Shown: positions 12,136-23,529 of the stretch, piece by piece
Position numbering within the stretch: the stretch's first letter is position 1
How the letters are laid out: each line of letters starts with the position of its first letter
NCBI GenBank assembly: GCA_015501605.1
Contig: JADNRZ010000005.1
Coordinates: forward strand, 1,984,001-2,048,000
DNA: 64,000 nt
Origin: Panaeolus papilionaceus
Taxonomy: Eukaryota > Basidiomycota > Agaricomycetes > Agaricales
Direction of reading: 5' to 3'
The notes under the pieces: model-generated
What the model saw: the letters and a program-made list of their open reading frames with translations, nothing else
Databases searched by the model: none
What the model was told of the DNA's origin: nothing
Program-made: the position numbers and the translations under genes

Positions 12136-13955
12136 TCAATCGGAGATATCATCCGTCAATGAAATAAACCCCAACTTACTTTCTAACAACTCCCAATGAT
12201 CGTCTGAATCATACACAGGACATGGGTCCATTCCTATGTAATCCATCACGACAACCCGTTGGTGACTTCGTGACATATAACAGACGCGACCCGAAACCGG
12301 GTCGAACGAAAATCTAAATCTGTCGAAGTACTCTCCATTGCTTAGGTCTTCTCCAAGGGCAAAACTCCCCAAACGGGTGATGGAAGGGCGACCATACCAA
12401 TCCGACGATGAAAGAATAACGTCAAAGAGCCTGTCATCGCGTCGATGATGCCCCTTGACCAATTGGGAATCGCATACTCGCCATGCGTCGAGACATCGAT
12501 CACCATCTAGTTCCGTGCTGAGTGGGTCTGCGAGGCTGAGGACCTTTACAGTTGACCCAAGTTTTACAATAAATGGGTTGTTTGGGTCCCCCGATTCCTC
12601 TAAGCCAATGGTCGTAAAGTAATCGTACTTGCGATCACCGGTAGTCCAGACGATGTCGAAGAGTTGGGGAGCCGAGAAGACTGTGTACCAATCGTGGAGT
12701 TTCTCAACGAAAGCAGGGATAATGGGCGTGTCGATCCCTATTGCTGCTTGAGCATTGAACACGGTGGTTAGGTCAAGCGAATATGAAGGTTCGACAGTCC
12801 CTAGGAGGGTGGTTCCGCTCTTCGATAAGTACTCCTTCTGTCTGACAAGCGGTGGAATAGTCCAGCCGACGACATAGCGTTCCCCGATGATGACGATTTG
12901 TCGCTCTTCGTGAACGAACATCTGAAGTGCGATATGTTAGCGACAGATAATCTTCTTGCTCATTCAGAATAGGCTCTCACTCACCTCTGGAAATTCCTGG
13001 CTATCGTAAGGGGCTGGAACACGCCAACTGGAAAAGGTGTTGTCAACGTAATTCCAGACGTGTATGTTACCGAGATGGAGGTAGACAAAGTGATTATGGA
13101 TAAGCGTGAAGACTGATATATCGTAGTCCCGGCTAACTTCCATTAGAGTTTCAGTAGATTGAAGCATGTTGGGCGTGGAAGACGAGTACGTCAAGATCTG
13201 CAGCTTGGTTATCTCGAAGGCCTGGTCGTTCATCGAAGCTGCTATATTAAAGGATGTTTGATCTTTGGAAGGCGTTACCAGGAAGATGAATTCGGGTGAA
13301 CACCTCTTGCTTGCGAGAAGGGTAGGCGCATCATCAGCCTCCAAGTCCCAGATAGATAGCCGCATGCCCACTGATGTCACCAGGAAGCGTCCACCAGGGA
13401 TCAAATACAAACAGGACGTGTCTTTGCGGACCCTAGTCCGCGACTTTGGCTTGAACATTGTCGTTTTAACCGGCGAAATACCGTGATGTAGGGTGTTGTG
13501 GCCAGGACTTGTCTGTAATACTTCCCCCTCGTCCACTTCGGTATGCCTGTCTTGGGGCGGAGCTTCCTGCAATCGTTTAAGCATTCGAGCTGGACCAGTG
13601 GCTGCATGTTTCAGCTGCCTCAAGGCTATATCATCGTAGCCTCGACATATAAAAGCACGGTTTTCAATGTCGACTTGGCGGCGAAGCTGAATCCAGAGCG
13701 TTCGGTCGTTGGTCGAAAGAAACAGTGTTCTACATGTCTATGGTGATCCTGCTTAGTCTTATGAGTAAGCCGGATTCTATTAATTTCTCTTACCGATCCT
13801 ACCGAAATAACATCAAGTGGGTGTAGAAATAAGAATATATTGTGTTGTAGCTCTGTTGGAAGGTTGATCAATGAGGTTGGGGGGTTGTTAAGATCTTGTG
13901 GGCCCGGCTTTTCCCCGCCCATCTTCTGGTGTAACATCTCTGTCACAAGAGACAT
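12136..13955 (-). CDS. F-box/propeller-like family protein, member A
   Basis: Exons (minus strand): 13794-13955, 12985-13737, 12136-12921; 566 aa. The F-box is INLPTELQHNIFLFLHPLDVISVGS, then an intron, then TCRTLFLSTNDRTLWIQL (about residues 30-75). Next come a conserved ATGPARMLKRL helix and three Trp-type motifs resembling beta-propeller blade ends: LIPGGRFLVT...SIWDL, HVWNYVDNTFSSW, and ERYVVGWTIPPL. The C-terminal half carries HDWYTVF..LFDIVWT and FDPVSGRVCYMS. It is one of six paralogs in the window (A-F). The role is probably an SCF substrate receptor with a WD40-like platform, inferred from domain order. Unlike C-F it lacks the intron in the middle of the propeller region. The first exon is extended by about 26 codons over C-F. 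Confidence 0.82.
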
Positions 13956-14379
13956 TTCTGAAAGCGATTGAGCAAATTTGAAGGATGGAATGAATACAAG
14001 TTATACCGATCGAGATACAAGCGCCCAAAAAACAATGATAAGAGTTTCTGTTCAAGCTTGTGACTCGAGTTTGGGGATCATGCGTGTTGTGCCTTGTTTG
14101 GTTTTCACCAAATCAAGAATCCTACGGCACCCCGACCAACCTCTGAGATTGTTGATCTTATCTTCAGATGTATGTATGTTTATTCTAGTCATTGCACAAA
14201 CAGCCTGCCTTTTCAGGTGAATTCGTACCGATATCACGATACCTATCGACAGTTTTCGTTTTACGTATATACCCACTTGGTCCTCCTCGTCGCCTACTGC
14301 CTACTACCTACTGCAATTTCAAGTTGTCAAAGCATGTGCGAGGAAAAGTATCCCTTCCAGAAGTACTGTCGGCTCGAAT

Positions 14380-16053
14380 CTACATCCCTACATACTCAAC
14401 GAGAACAATTTTTTGGTCAGCTTCGCTAAAATAACAGGCACGACCTGAAGCTGGGTCGAACGAAAACCAGAATCTATCGAAATCGGCTGGACGAGAGAGT
14501 GTCGTTTCAAATACGCCGAGACGAGTCAAGAAAGACTCGTGCTCTCCATTTTGTGGAGCGACAACCACATCAAAGGCGCCCATTTCCCCTCGGTAACACC
14601 CCTTAATGAACGAAGTGTCACATACTCTCCATGAAGCCAAAACGCGGTCCATAGGATCGTCAGCAGAGCACAGGCTGGGCAGTTTGAATGTCGAACCAAG
14701 GCCTGCCGTGCAGAGGCTACTTGACCGCTTGGGGTTCCTTAACTCGATGGTTGTAAAATAGTCATACGTTCCATCACGGGTAGTCCAGATTATGTCGAAG
14801 GACTCGGGGGACCAGAAGGCGTTGTACCAGTCGTGAGTTGTTTCACAAAATACGGGTAATACGACCGGATTTGTGGAAGATGACCCTTGATTTCTGAGCA
14901 TAGTGGATAGATCAAGGCAAATCGAAAGGGAGGGGTCACGTATTCCGAGCAGTGTACTCCCAGTTCTCGATTTGTATGCTTTCTCATTTACAAGTCCTGG
15001 AATGTCCCAAGCTAGAACATAACGCTCTCCAATTATCACGATCTGCCTTGCTTCGCTGACGAGTATCTAGACAAATATTGTGAAATAAAGCCGTCAAGAT
15101 TATGGCCTATTCACTAACCTCTGGGTACTCTTGGGCATGAAATGGCGCTGGGATACTCCAACTCGAGAATGTGTTATGAATATGATCCCATAGATGAATG
15201 TCCCCCTTGTGAAGATAGATAAACATGCCATCAACGAGGGTAAAGACAGATATGTGGTAATCCATCACTGCTTCTAGATGGATGACTTGGGTTCGAGCAA
15301 GCTCCAATGTGCTTGAAAGGGATGCTGAGTATGTGTAAACGGTAAGCTTCGCCATTGGGGTATCTCCAGAAACATTCGTCGAGACAGCGAGGGTAAAAGA
15401 CTTTTGATCTTTTGAAGGGGTTACAAGAAAAATAAATCCAGGCGTGCATGTGGTACGGGAGAGGACTGAAGGCGTGGAGGCGTCCAGATCCCAGACGGAC
15501 AAGCAATTGCCCACACCTGTGACTAGGAAACGTCCGCCAGGGATCAGGAATAAGCAAGAAGTCTGTCTGCTGATTCTCAATTCACATTGTGAGTCGAACT
15601 TCGTCGTTTTCACTGGTTCAAGTCCGGGAGTAGTCGGCGCTATTTCGTTGTCGTAATTGACAAGCGTAAGGGAATCCAATAGAGAATCAAGTGTGGACTG
15701 ATCGGTGTTTCCTTGGATTGGATTCCGTTGGAGGTGTCGGAGCATTCGAGCCGGACGTGTAGCAGCATGCTTAAGGTCACGAATAGACACGTACTCCCCA
15801 GAGTCATATAGGAATGTCCTGTTTCTGAGATTGACCTGCTGCAGAAGCTGAACCCAGAGGGCATGATCATTTGCCGAATTAGAAAGAGTCGTGCATGTCT
15901 GGCGATGTTAGAGGACATTGGTGTATAGCTCTAGAATTGTTTACTTACTGATCCTACAGATATAACGTCCAAGGGAGTTAAGTGTAGGAAGATTACATGT
16001 TGCAGTTCTACTGGGATAATGATTAATGTAATCGCGCTAGCTTTGTCGGTCAT
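14380..16053 (-). CDS. F-box/propeller-like family protein, member B
   Basis: Exons (minus strand): 15949-16053, 15119-15898, 14380-15066; 523 aa. F-box: IPVELQHVIFLHLTPLDVISVGS | TCTTLSNSANDHALWVQL, split by an intron at the same place as in A. Then AATRPARMLRHL, LIPGGRFLVTGVG...VWDL, HLWDHIHNTFSSW, ERYVLAWDIPGL, HDWYNAFWSPESFDIIWT and FDPASGRACYFS at the same relative positions. It is the closest relative of A in motif wording, in tandem, and lacks the same mid-gene intron, so A and B look like a recent tandem duplication. The C-terminus ends at VLVEYVGM, shorter than A by about 30 residues. It is divergent from member C across a 545-bp shared promoter region. Confidence 0.82.
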
Positions 16054-16598
16054 CCAGCTATAAGTAGTTTCTGCCCAACACGGTTATAGAGGGCTGTTAA
16101 GTGTATCCAGCGGTTTAGCGCTGAAAGCCAATTGATCAATGTTCCTCGAACCCAGATGGTAATGGAAGCAAGATGGAAGCCTGTCAACGTTGCCGCCATT
16201 GTGATGGTTTGCTATGGTTTATTTGACTGCAGCCCTGATGCAGTTGCAGGCTGAAGCAGCACTGCCATTTGTTGCCTGACGCCTCTGAACATACTAACGC
16301 AGGGTCCTATATCACTCAACAGCACTTAACTTGGGTCCGGCAGAAAGGTTTCACACGTTTTAAGCTAATTATAAGAGAAGTACTTACATATTTTGTGTGG
16401 CCATCTTAAATCGTCATTGGCCAGTTACTGGCAGGACCGACTCCGAACCGCAACCAAACCCTACATTGTGAACAGATTACTTGTTTTAGTGAGCGTGTAA
16501 CTTGCATTTAGACCACCACCACCAGCAGCCTCCATCCATCCCCTGACCAGAGTGTTACCCGTCGAGTATCATTCGCGAAGCCACAACATTGATTACCT
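16054..16598. promoter_or_regulatory. Shared divergent promoter region of members B and C
   Basis: About 545 bp separate the start codons of two oppositely oriented family members. No open frame of note. A short tract of CAC repeats (about 16510-16530) lies before member C. The arrangement would allow co-regulation, but no specific operator was recognised. Confidence 0.4.
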
Positions 16599-18340
16599 AT
16601 GTCACTGACAAAGTTGTCGCCAGAGGTGCTACTGTGCATTATGGTGCACCTGAAACCCGAAGGTGCCATAAATCTTGGCAAAGTATGTCTTCAACACATC
16701 TCTGAAGGTTTTATCAAGCCAACAGAACGAATCCAATAAAGCTTAACTTATCTCTACCTTGTCTAGACTTGCAGGGTATTCCGGAAACTCAACAAGGATA
16801 GAATGCTATGGAGGCAACTTGCCTATCAGATGTGTTTGGCGAACGGGATTCTCATACCCCACGACCTCCATAAGCTCTCTCTAAAAGAGCTGATATACAT
16901 GGCGACCGGCCCTTGTAGGATTTTGAGGCTACTTCAAAGTAATCGTCAACCAGACCAGTCGGGGCCTGATGACGCGGATAAATACCTTGTCCCTAAACGC
17001 ATCACCAAGCTCTTCTCGCAGAACGACGTTTTCTTTAAACAGATGTTCCTGGTACCTGGAGGGAGATACATGCTCACTCTGGCTAGTGACGACGTTTTTT
17101 GCTTTTGGGACTTGAAGGTGTCGCCCAGAAAACACCCAGTACATTTGAAGAATTGGACTCATGCAGCGAAACGGTGTACTATTTTGACCTTTGTACCGAC
17201 GGCAGATCAAAAAGGATTGAGGGTGGTTGTTGGGTGCTTAATGTGCGTCAATTGAGTTTCATCTGCAGATTTTACCCCGCAGCCTAACACGTCCATGCAC
17301 ATGACCCTTTCGATTGTCTTGCATAGGAATGGCTTTAATCTTACGTTGACTGTCTACGAGTTGACATTCAATAATAACGGGAAGCTTGACGTGACGAGCG
17401 TTGATGCTACCTTCGATGGTAATAATGACGACGACGAAGAAGAAATAGATATCGAGCATTGCGCTATGGTTGGCAGTCGAGTCGTATACCTATCTAACTC
17501 GATGATTACGATGTGGGACTATAAATGCAACAAGTTTGCTAGATGGAACTACCGCCACCTGTATGACGACGAATGCAGGGAGGTACGTCGCTATTGTGCC
17601 ACAATGCCACAACGATCGGCAGAGGCTGATCACATTCACAGGTCATAATCGATGGCGACAGGTTCTGGGCGCTTTGCGAGCACGTACTTCTTGGTTGGAC
17701 AATACCAGAGCTTAGAGACATGGAAACTTGCCGTAGTCAACCAGCCGAAATGATGGTGCCCGAACTTGCGATCCCTATTCAAACCCCTTCAAAATCATTT
17801 GATGAATTCTCGCTAAAACACGACCCATCGTGGATGTCTTCTCAGGACTGGTATACTAATCTAAGGACCCCACTAGACTCGTTCGATATTATCTGGACGG
17901 AAAATGGCAAGGACCAGCTGTCGACATACCCCCTTTCCCGCATCTATATAAACAGGCTGCTCACTCTCCCCATCGAACCCATCTACACGAAAAGCATATC
18001 CCTGACCACCCAATTTTACAGCGCACAACGCGATTGCGATTACATGATGCATTGCAACGATTATTTCGTAAAACCGCTCTATGCTTTCAAAGATCACACT
18101 GTGCACCTGGTTGTCAGTCCTCGTCCAGATTCTCGAACGGGAGGCCTCGAAAACTTCCGCGCAGTTCTTTCTTTGGGCCTGGAATCCGTATGGGAGGAGG
18201 AAATATATCGCCGCATAGAGTTCCCGCAACTCCACGTCTGGATGCGCTCCCACTTTTTTGATCCTGTGGGTGGTCGGGCGTGTCTAATTAAAGCGGGACA
18301 CTCAGGAATCGTCCTCGTTTGTGACTACCTGGAGCCCTGA
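16599..18340 (+). CDS. F-box/propeller-like family protein, member C
   Basis: Exons: 16599-16682, 16767-17242, 17327-17582, 17642-18340; 504 aa. The first exon is exactly 28 codons (MSLTKLSPEVLLCIMVHLKP...LGK) and the F-box continues after a phase-0 intron as TCRVFRKLNKDRMLWRQLAYQM. Then ATGPCRILRLL, LVPGGRYMLTLAS...CFWDL, an acidic DGNNDDDEEEID loop, TMWDYKCNKFARW, GWTIPEL, SQDWYTNL...SFDIIWT and FDPVGGRACLI. The second and third exon lengths (476 and 256 nt) are identical to those of member D 12 kb away, which shows a recent common origin. Likely an SCF substrate receptor; substrate unknown. Confidence 0.83.
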
Positions 18341-19037
18341 CTCTTGTCTGGCCTGCACTCGCCTGCACTCTGCCTTGAAGGTTTATACCTTCTTTGCTTC
18401 TAAGTATTACCACTCTGATGCCTTCAGAGCATAGATCTACTACTACCCGTTTGTATTCGCATTATGTGTCCACGTACAGTGCCAAAGGGCCAATAATTTG
18501 TAATTAATTGTAGTAATACTTATTACTGATATCTATCCACTTGATGCCTGCATCTGTAAAGAAACTTACATGGTGTACGGATTACTGCGTCTGCGTCACC
18601 GCTTGGTTAATTGCAGTATGAGCACATGGTGAGAAGTGCGAAAGGTAAGCCATTGTAGAATCGGTTTACGGCATGCTGCAATTTGATGTTGCCCGCAAAC
18701 CACATTATGCATTTAATTGTGACAAACAATTGACAATCTGACACTTCGGTATTGACAGATGATTCCGAGTCGTATGGTAAGAAGTGCGTACCCCATGCAC
18801 CGAAGAGTCGGTACTGAGAAATACTCACTTTTATCTAGCTCAGCCTTCAGGTGTTTCCATACTCCGACCTCAAGCCGCAGAGGATGTTCTATTTTCGCAC
18901 AAAGGGCAACGCTGTCGTATTTGGGATTACCTCACTGATATCATAACTTTATGGAGCATGAGTCGGAAAGGTAGATTCTACGTATCGAACTTCCACTCGA
19001 AATCCGAAAAGAAGGTATCCAGGAGTCATCTCAGAGT
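18341..19037. other. Intergenic region downstream of member C
   Basis: About 0.7 kb without a convincing gene. The open frame at 18784-19044 ends in a chance RIWDYL-like motif and has no family match I can name. Confidence 0.4.
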
Positions 19038-19046
19038 TATATAAAG
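19038..19046 (+). promoter_or_regulatory. TATA box of the small secreted peptide gene
   Basis: TATATAAAG about 80 nt upstream of the ATG at 19124. A consensus TATA box at this distance supports the very short gene as genuinely transcribed. Confidence 0.55.
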
Positions 19047-19123
19047 GGGACGAAAGAGCAGATGGTCCTCCAGAGTCTTCCAGCCCTATTACATCTCTAT
19101 CAGAACCAACTTTATCGATCGCC

Positions 19124-19419
19124 ATGCAATATAAACTCTTCAACGCAGTGATCATGATCATCTCTGCTGCTGCTATCGTCGGTGCAGTTGCTGTCCCCGA
19201 GGCAAATGTGCTCGAGAGTACGTCCTATATATTACGTCACAAATATTTTCCTAGTTGCTAATTTGATCCTTCATTTTTTTCTTAGAACGATGCCTGGGAC
19301 TTAACGCAATTTGCACTGGCCCACTCCAATGCTGCAGTTTCCCCACTGTCGGGTGCTACGGCGCTCCCGGACTTAACAGCATTAAACGATGCAAGGTCTC
19401 CGGCTCCGGAGGCTTCTAG
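19124..19419 (+). CDS. Small secreted six-cysteine (knottin-like) peptide precursor
   Basis: Exons 19124-19217 and 19286-19419; 75 aa, found by reading through a 68-nt intron (GTACGT...CTTAG). Residues 1-23 form a hydrophobic signal peptide (AVIMIISAAAIVGAVAV). A short propeptide ends in Lys-Arg at 32-33, a Kex2 site, immediately before the first cysteine. The mature part has six Cys at 34, 41, 47, 48, 55 and 67: C-x6-C-x5-CC-x6-C-x11-C, the spacing of an inhibitor cystine knot. A second Lys-Arg precedes the last Cys. A TATA box lies 80 nt upstream. I do not recognise a named family. It could be a secreted effector, an enzyme inhibitor or a defence peptide; function is unassigned. Confidence 0.72.
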
Positions 19420-20628
19420 TCATAACAGAGAGCTCAGAGGATGTGGCGAGTAGGGGATTTCAGGAGGGATGATTAATAAGCAGTGGAGGTTTTGGCAAGA
19501 TGGCTCGTAACTAACCCCAGCTCACATGTAACCTATTCATCATACAGTTAATATATACGCCACAGCTATATTCAAATGAGGTGATATGTGTGATCCAGCT
19601 ATTAACATACTTCAACGTCCGTAGCTACGGCGAAAATTGAGTGGCAGTGGAGAGGTGGCCAGCCACTTAAATTCTTCCAGTTCTTCAAGCATATCTGCTC
19701 TGCACAGACCACCCCCGACATGCCCGCCTCTCGCCACTGTCTTCTACACTGCCACGATTCATGTGCTTTAATCTGATGCGGTAAATATTCTCCCCTTTGG
19801 CGATACGCCAGACGAGCTAAACCGTGATCTGACAAAAACTTGATTCTCGAGAAGCTTAGACGCGGATGTATCGGGCCGCACTGCCGCGTGAGCACAGTAC
19901 TTGGTACTTCAACTTGGGTACGTCTGTTGCGTCCCCAGTTGCCTTCTCAGTTATTGGGTCTTTACAGTCATAATAGAAAGTTATCAAATGCTAATATTTG
20001 TTTTCGAGCTTTCGATAAGTAAATTAAAGTCCAGTCTATCATGAGAATGTAAGCGCCCAGAGTGAACTTGAGGCGAGCCTAAGATTGCACGGGTCTTCCC
20101 ATCCTCCGTGTGACGTGATATCGACATCGCGTCTTGAAGTGGACAATAACCTCTTCACAGTGCTCTATTAAGCTCTCATCCACCCGTTGATCGGAATAAG
20201 TGAAGTCGGAAGTGTTAATACCAGACTCCCTGCAGACTCTGTAGAGAGTCTGCATCTACAGAGTCTGCACATTCAGAAACGAGTGTTTTACAGACTTGAA
20301 ATTAAAAAAGATAACGGTCATCGGTCGTTTGCAATGGGATTTCCCATTTCTTACCATAGATCCGGTAATTATAATTTTTTAATCAATACATATTTCACCA
20401 TTGTAAACAATGGGCGATGAGAAATTTCGATAGAACCAGTCCGGTTGACCGGGTTGAATTACTCCCATAAGTGGTATTCACTCCAACCCATTGTTGAAGC
20501 TGAATAAATTGACGCAGTGTTATGATATAGCTGCTTGCCTTTCTACCACCGTGTTCTTTCCTGCTTCCTTCTTGCCTCTTGCCTGTCATTCTCCTTCGCA
20601 ATACAACGCAGCATTATACGCGTTTTTC
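19420..20628. other. Intergenic region with a perfect hairpin
   Basis: About 1.2 kb without recognisable coding sequence; the open frames are short and unrelated to known families. It contains the inverted repeat at 20231-20269. The last 100 bp (20530-20628) is C/T-rich and probably the leader of the next F-box gene. Confidence 0.45.
20231..20269. repeat. Perfect 15-bp inverted repeat (hairpin)
   Basis: TGCAGACTCTGTAGA (20231-20245) and its exact reverse complement (20255-20269) flank a 9-nt spacer that itself repeats GAGTCTGCA. Would fold to a stable stem-loop in DNA or RNA. It lies about 360 bp upstream of an F-box gene. Confidence 0.7.
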
Positions 20629-22187
20629 ATGTCTTCCGTTGCTCAAACTAACTATATTCCTGCATATATGTCCGACTCGTGAGTTATTAGCACTCCTCTT
20701 CGTTTAACCAGTTCTCTGAATGTTTAATCCTTAGATATGTCTCCTTGAGGTCGGCGTTCAATGATCTCCCAACTGAGTTGATAAGGGAGATATTTCTATA
20801 CGTCGGCTATCCAAAGAATTTTCGGAATCGTACACAACGAGAAGAATACCCATCGACCAATCCATTTACCGATTTCTTGTCGCTAATGTCGGTGAGCCAA
20901 CGCTTGCTCAACATCGGACGCAGCACCAAAGAAATATGGAGTTGGCACATCGACTTCACCAGCTCTCTATCCTCGATTCGATTTTTCTTAGAGCTCAGTA
21001 ACCCCCTCCCTCTCACCATTCAAACGCCCACTTTTATCTGTGACCCACAATGCTGCCTTGACGGGAGGCCACTCCTAGGAAATCATCCACGGTATGATCA
21101 CTGGGACCTTCTTATTCGACAAAACATTCTGGCCTCTCGCTGCTACTCTTTAGAACTTAAGGTCGACTACTGCATGTGGGACATACTACGCCTTCATATA
21201 GAACCACAACTCTTTAATATCCAAAAGCTCTCCGTTATATTCACGCCGAGTGGCATGATCTTTGGTCATGTGGCGGATTCAAACGCATTCCCTCCAAAGC
21301 CGTTCACCCCTTGTCGTACCAACTTCCTTCACTTATCCTCGCTCACGTTAGTAGGCGGCTTCTTCCATCTCAGCCCGGACATGTTCCCTGCTCTGCAGCA
21401 TCTATCCGTGGTTATACCACGAGAGGATATGCGTGGTCAGCGACATGACCCACAAACGGGTGACACGCAGAACATATACGAGAACTGGCCAGCTGAAGAG
21501 TGGCATCAGTTGTTGGTTGGACTTCCGGGTCTGAGAACAGTCTCACTCACAAATGTGATTCAACTCGAAGATGCACTTCGGCCACCTCAACAGCAGACAA
21601 ATATCGACACCATAAATCTCCTAAAACTCAAGTCGCTACTTCTGGAAGACAACCACGCTTCCATTGCCAAATTTCTGCGACCGTGCGTTGTGTCACCCCA
21701 TTGCAAAATCAAGATCAGATCCACCATTCAACGTGTTGATCTCTCCTCTGCGCGCTTCGACGCACTAAACACCAACCTTAACTTCACAGCATTTCTACGT
21801 AACCGCTTTTCTTCCACGACTCAGCCTACGGAGTTTGGGTCTTATGGACTTTTTGAAATCCAAGAATCTAGACATAAACAGATTGACGGCGCGCCTATAT
21901 GGTCTGTGAAAATTGCCAATGGAGGCCCCGCTGGTTTGAACGCCACACCGCTATCCCTCAAATTTGCAGTTCTATTTCCAAACTCCAAGCCTAAATGGAA
22001 GCATCGCATGTTACTTATGCTGCACCAGCTATTGACGGCTGGACTAGGCGAGCCCCTCCAGAGGTTATCCGGCGAACGTTTTCGTTTTTTATTAAACGTC
22101 GAATCAATACCATTCCGTGAATCTTGGGTCTCGTATAGAAGGCTTTGCAAATGGACCTTTTCCAACGCCGGGCTTGCGACCTCGTAG
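20629..22187 (+). CDS. F-box protein (large agaricomycete F-box family)
   Basis: Exons 20629-20678 and 20735-22187; 500 aa. The first exon encodes MSSVAQTNYIPAYMSDS and splices in phase to YVSLRSAFNDLPTELIREIFLYVG, the start of the F-box (about residues 24-70; continues MSVSQRLLNIGRSTKEIWSWHIDF). The rest resembles the typical agaricomycete F-box type: WDLLIRQNILASRCYSLEL, a LSSLTLVGGFF Leu-rich segment, and LLVGLPGLRTVSLTNVIQLEDAL. It is probably a Skp1-binding substrate receptor. It is not related by motif to the A-F family. Because the second exon opens without an ATG, the upstream 50-nt exon is needed to supply the start. Confidence 0.8.
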
Positions 22188-23074
22188 AATGATCTTTTAG
22201 CTTTGACTTGACGAATTTAATGATCTTCGGATCTGCCGCCTTTTATCTGCACACATAGTTTTTCAAATTATGTATTCATTGTGTGCACTACGACTCTATC
22301 CGCAACATATACACGGTCCTTATATCTTTTATCTCATATTTTGTGCTTAATTAAGTCCACGGAGAAGAAGGGAAACTTAAGCGCCCAATACCGATGAACA
22401 TCACACAACCCCTATAAGCGTCGCGTCGTAGTTCGTGGGGTTTTTCTCACTTTATCATCATCCAACAAAGCATTACACACAATGTGCGATTAACAAAAAG
22501 CGAAGTACGGGAGGATAGTGACTCAATGCACCCCAACGAATGGATCTTTTTGAAGGTCATCTTGTGATTTGTTGTGTACGAGATTTTCATGCCACGCCTC
22601 ACCCATTGTCATTACGAGGCCCTTAGGGACTCGTTCATATCTTCCCGTTTTTTGTGCAAATTTTCCCCATTGCATTCTCTTGTTCGGTAATGCCCTTTCC
22701 CCCGTTACTCGATAACTCTCCTCAGAATGAAGAGGTTGGTTACATTCATTCGAAAGCGGTGTGCCACTGCCAAAGTGGGACAGGTTATTGGCGGTGGAAG
22801 CAGAATGGTCTGGGTCGAGTGCGCAGAATTGCGATGCGTAGAGCGATGGTCTGGTACAACAGCTGAGGGCAGAAAATCTGCGCGTTTATATCGCGTCTGT
22901 TAACGATGAGCATCAAGGCATCCTTGACTATTTATTACATGGTCGATGGTGGGGCGTGCTAATCTTACCTTTAACCCTTGAACTGGTGCCTAATAGTAAT
23001 AATCTTATTATTTTGTCTTTTCCTCTACAAAGTAACGTTCGGATGTGTTGCACACTATATCATGAAAAAATAAA
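22188..23074. other. Intergenic region before tRNA-Asn
   Basis: About 0.9 kb with no convincing gene; longest open frames are about 70 codons. It includes AT-rich 3' flanking sequence of the F-box gene and a tract around 22990-23070 just 3' of the tRNA gene. Confidence 0.45.
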
Positions 23075-23174
23075 CTGCCCCAGAGAGGATCGAACTCTCG
23101 ATCTCCCGATGTGCTAACATCTTCTATCGAAGCGCTTAACAGTCGGACGCCTTAACCAGCTGGGCCATGGGGCA
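23075..23174 (-). tRNA. trnN-GUU: tRNA-Asn (anticodon GTT), with 26-nt intron
   Basis: On the minus strand the acceptor arms TGCCCCA/TGGGGCA pair over 7 bp, with discriminator G as expected for Asn. The D arm is GCCCAGCTGGTTAAGGC. The anticodon loop CTGTTAA (anticodon GTT) is closed by TCCGA/TCGGG, and the T arm is GAGAG-TTCGATC-CTCTC. A 26-nt intron sits one base 3' of the anticodon, the canonical position. Length without intron is 74 nt. The B-box GTTCGATCC is intact. Confidence 0.95.
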
Positions 23175-23529
23175 GATGTTATTGTGGTGAGACGATGCAT
23201 CCATATCCTGAAGTGACGTGGCATTGGAATTGATGTACGTTCAGCGAGCTCCAGTAAATCTTTTATTAGATCACCGAGTCCCATGCATCCCGCCGCGATG
23301 CGACATTGCTGAGATGTGGTATACCCACATTCGGGGATGAATGAGCCTGGGTCTCAGTGCTGCGATTGTCGCAAAAGAAACTGCTTCGGTCAAAGCAACC
23401 TCCCCCTCCGAAATCACCGCTGTCATTTTAAGATTCAAGTCGAACTGAATTGGGGTGGCCTTTAAACCATTTAAGAAATCCTGGAGACGTAAGATATACA
23501 TAGATAGCAATTAAACAAACGGTATATAA
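23175..23529. other. Intergenic region between tRNA-Asn and ATP10
   Basis: About 355 bp holding the tRNA upstream flank and the ATP10 3' untranslated region. No gene seen. Confidence 0.45.

Noticed and set aside
18784..19044. A further F-box-family fragment or glycosidase relic (frame ending RIWDYL; other frame reading FYFRTKGNAVVFG)
   Set aside because: Only one short chance-level motif in each frame, with no neighbouring family motifs in order.
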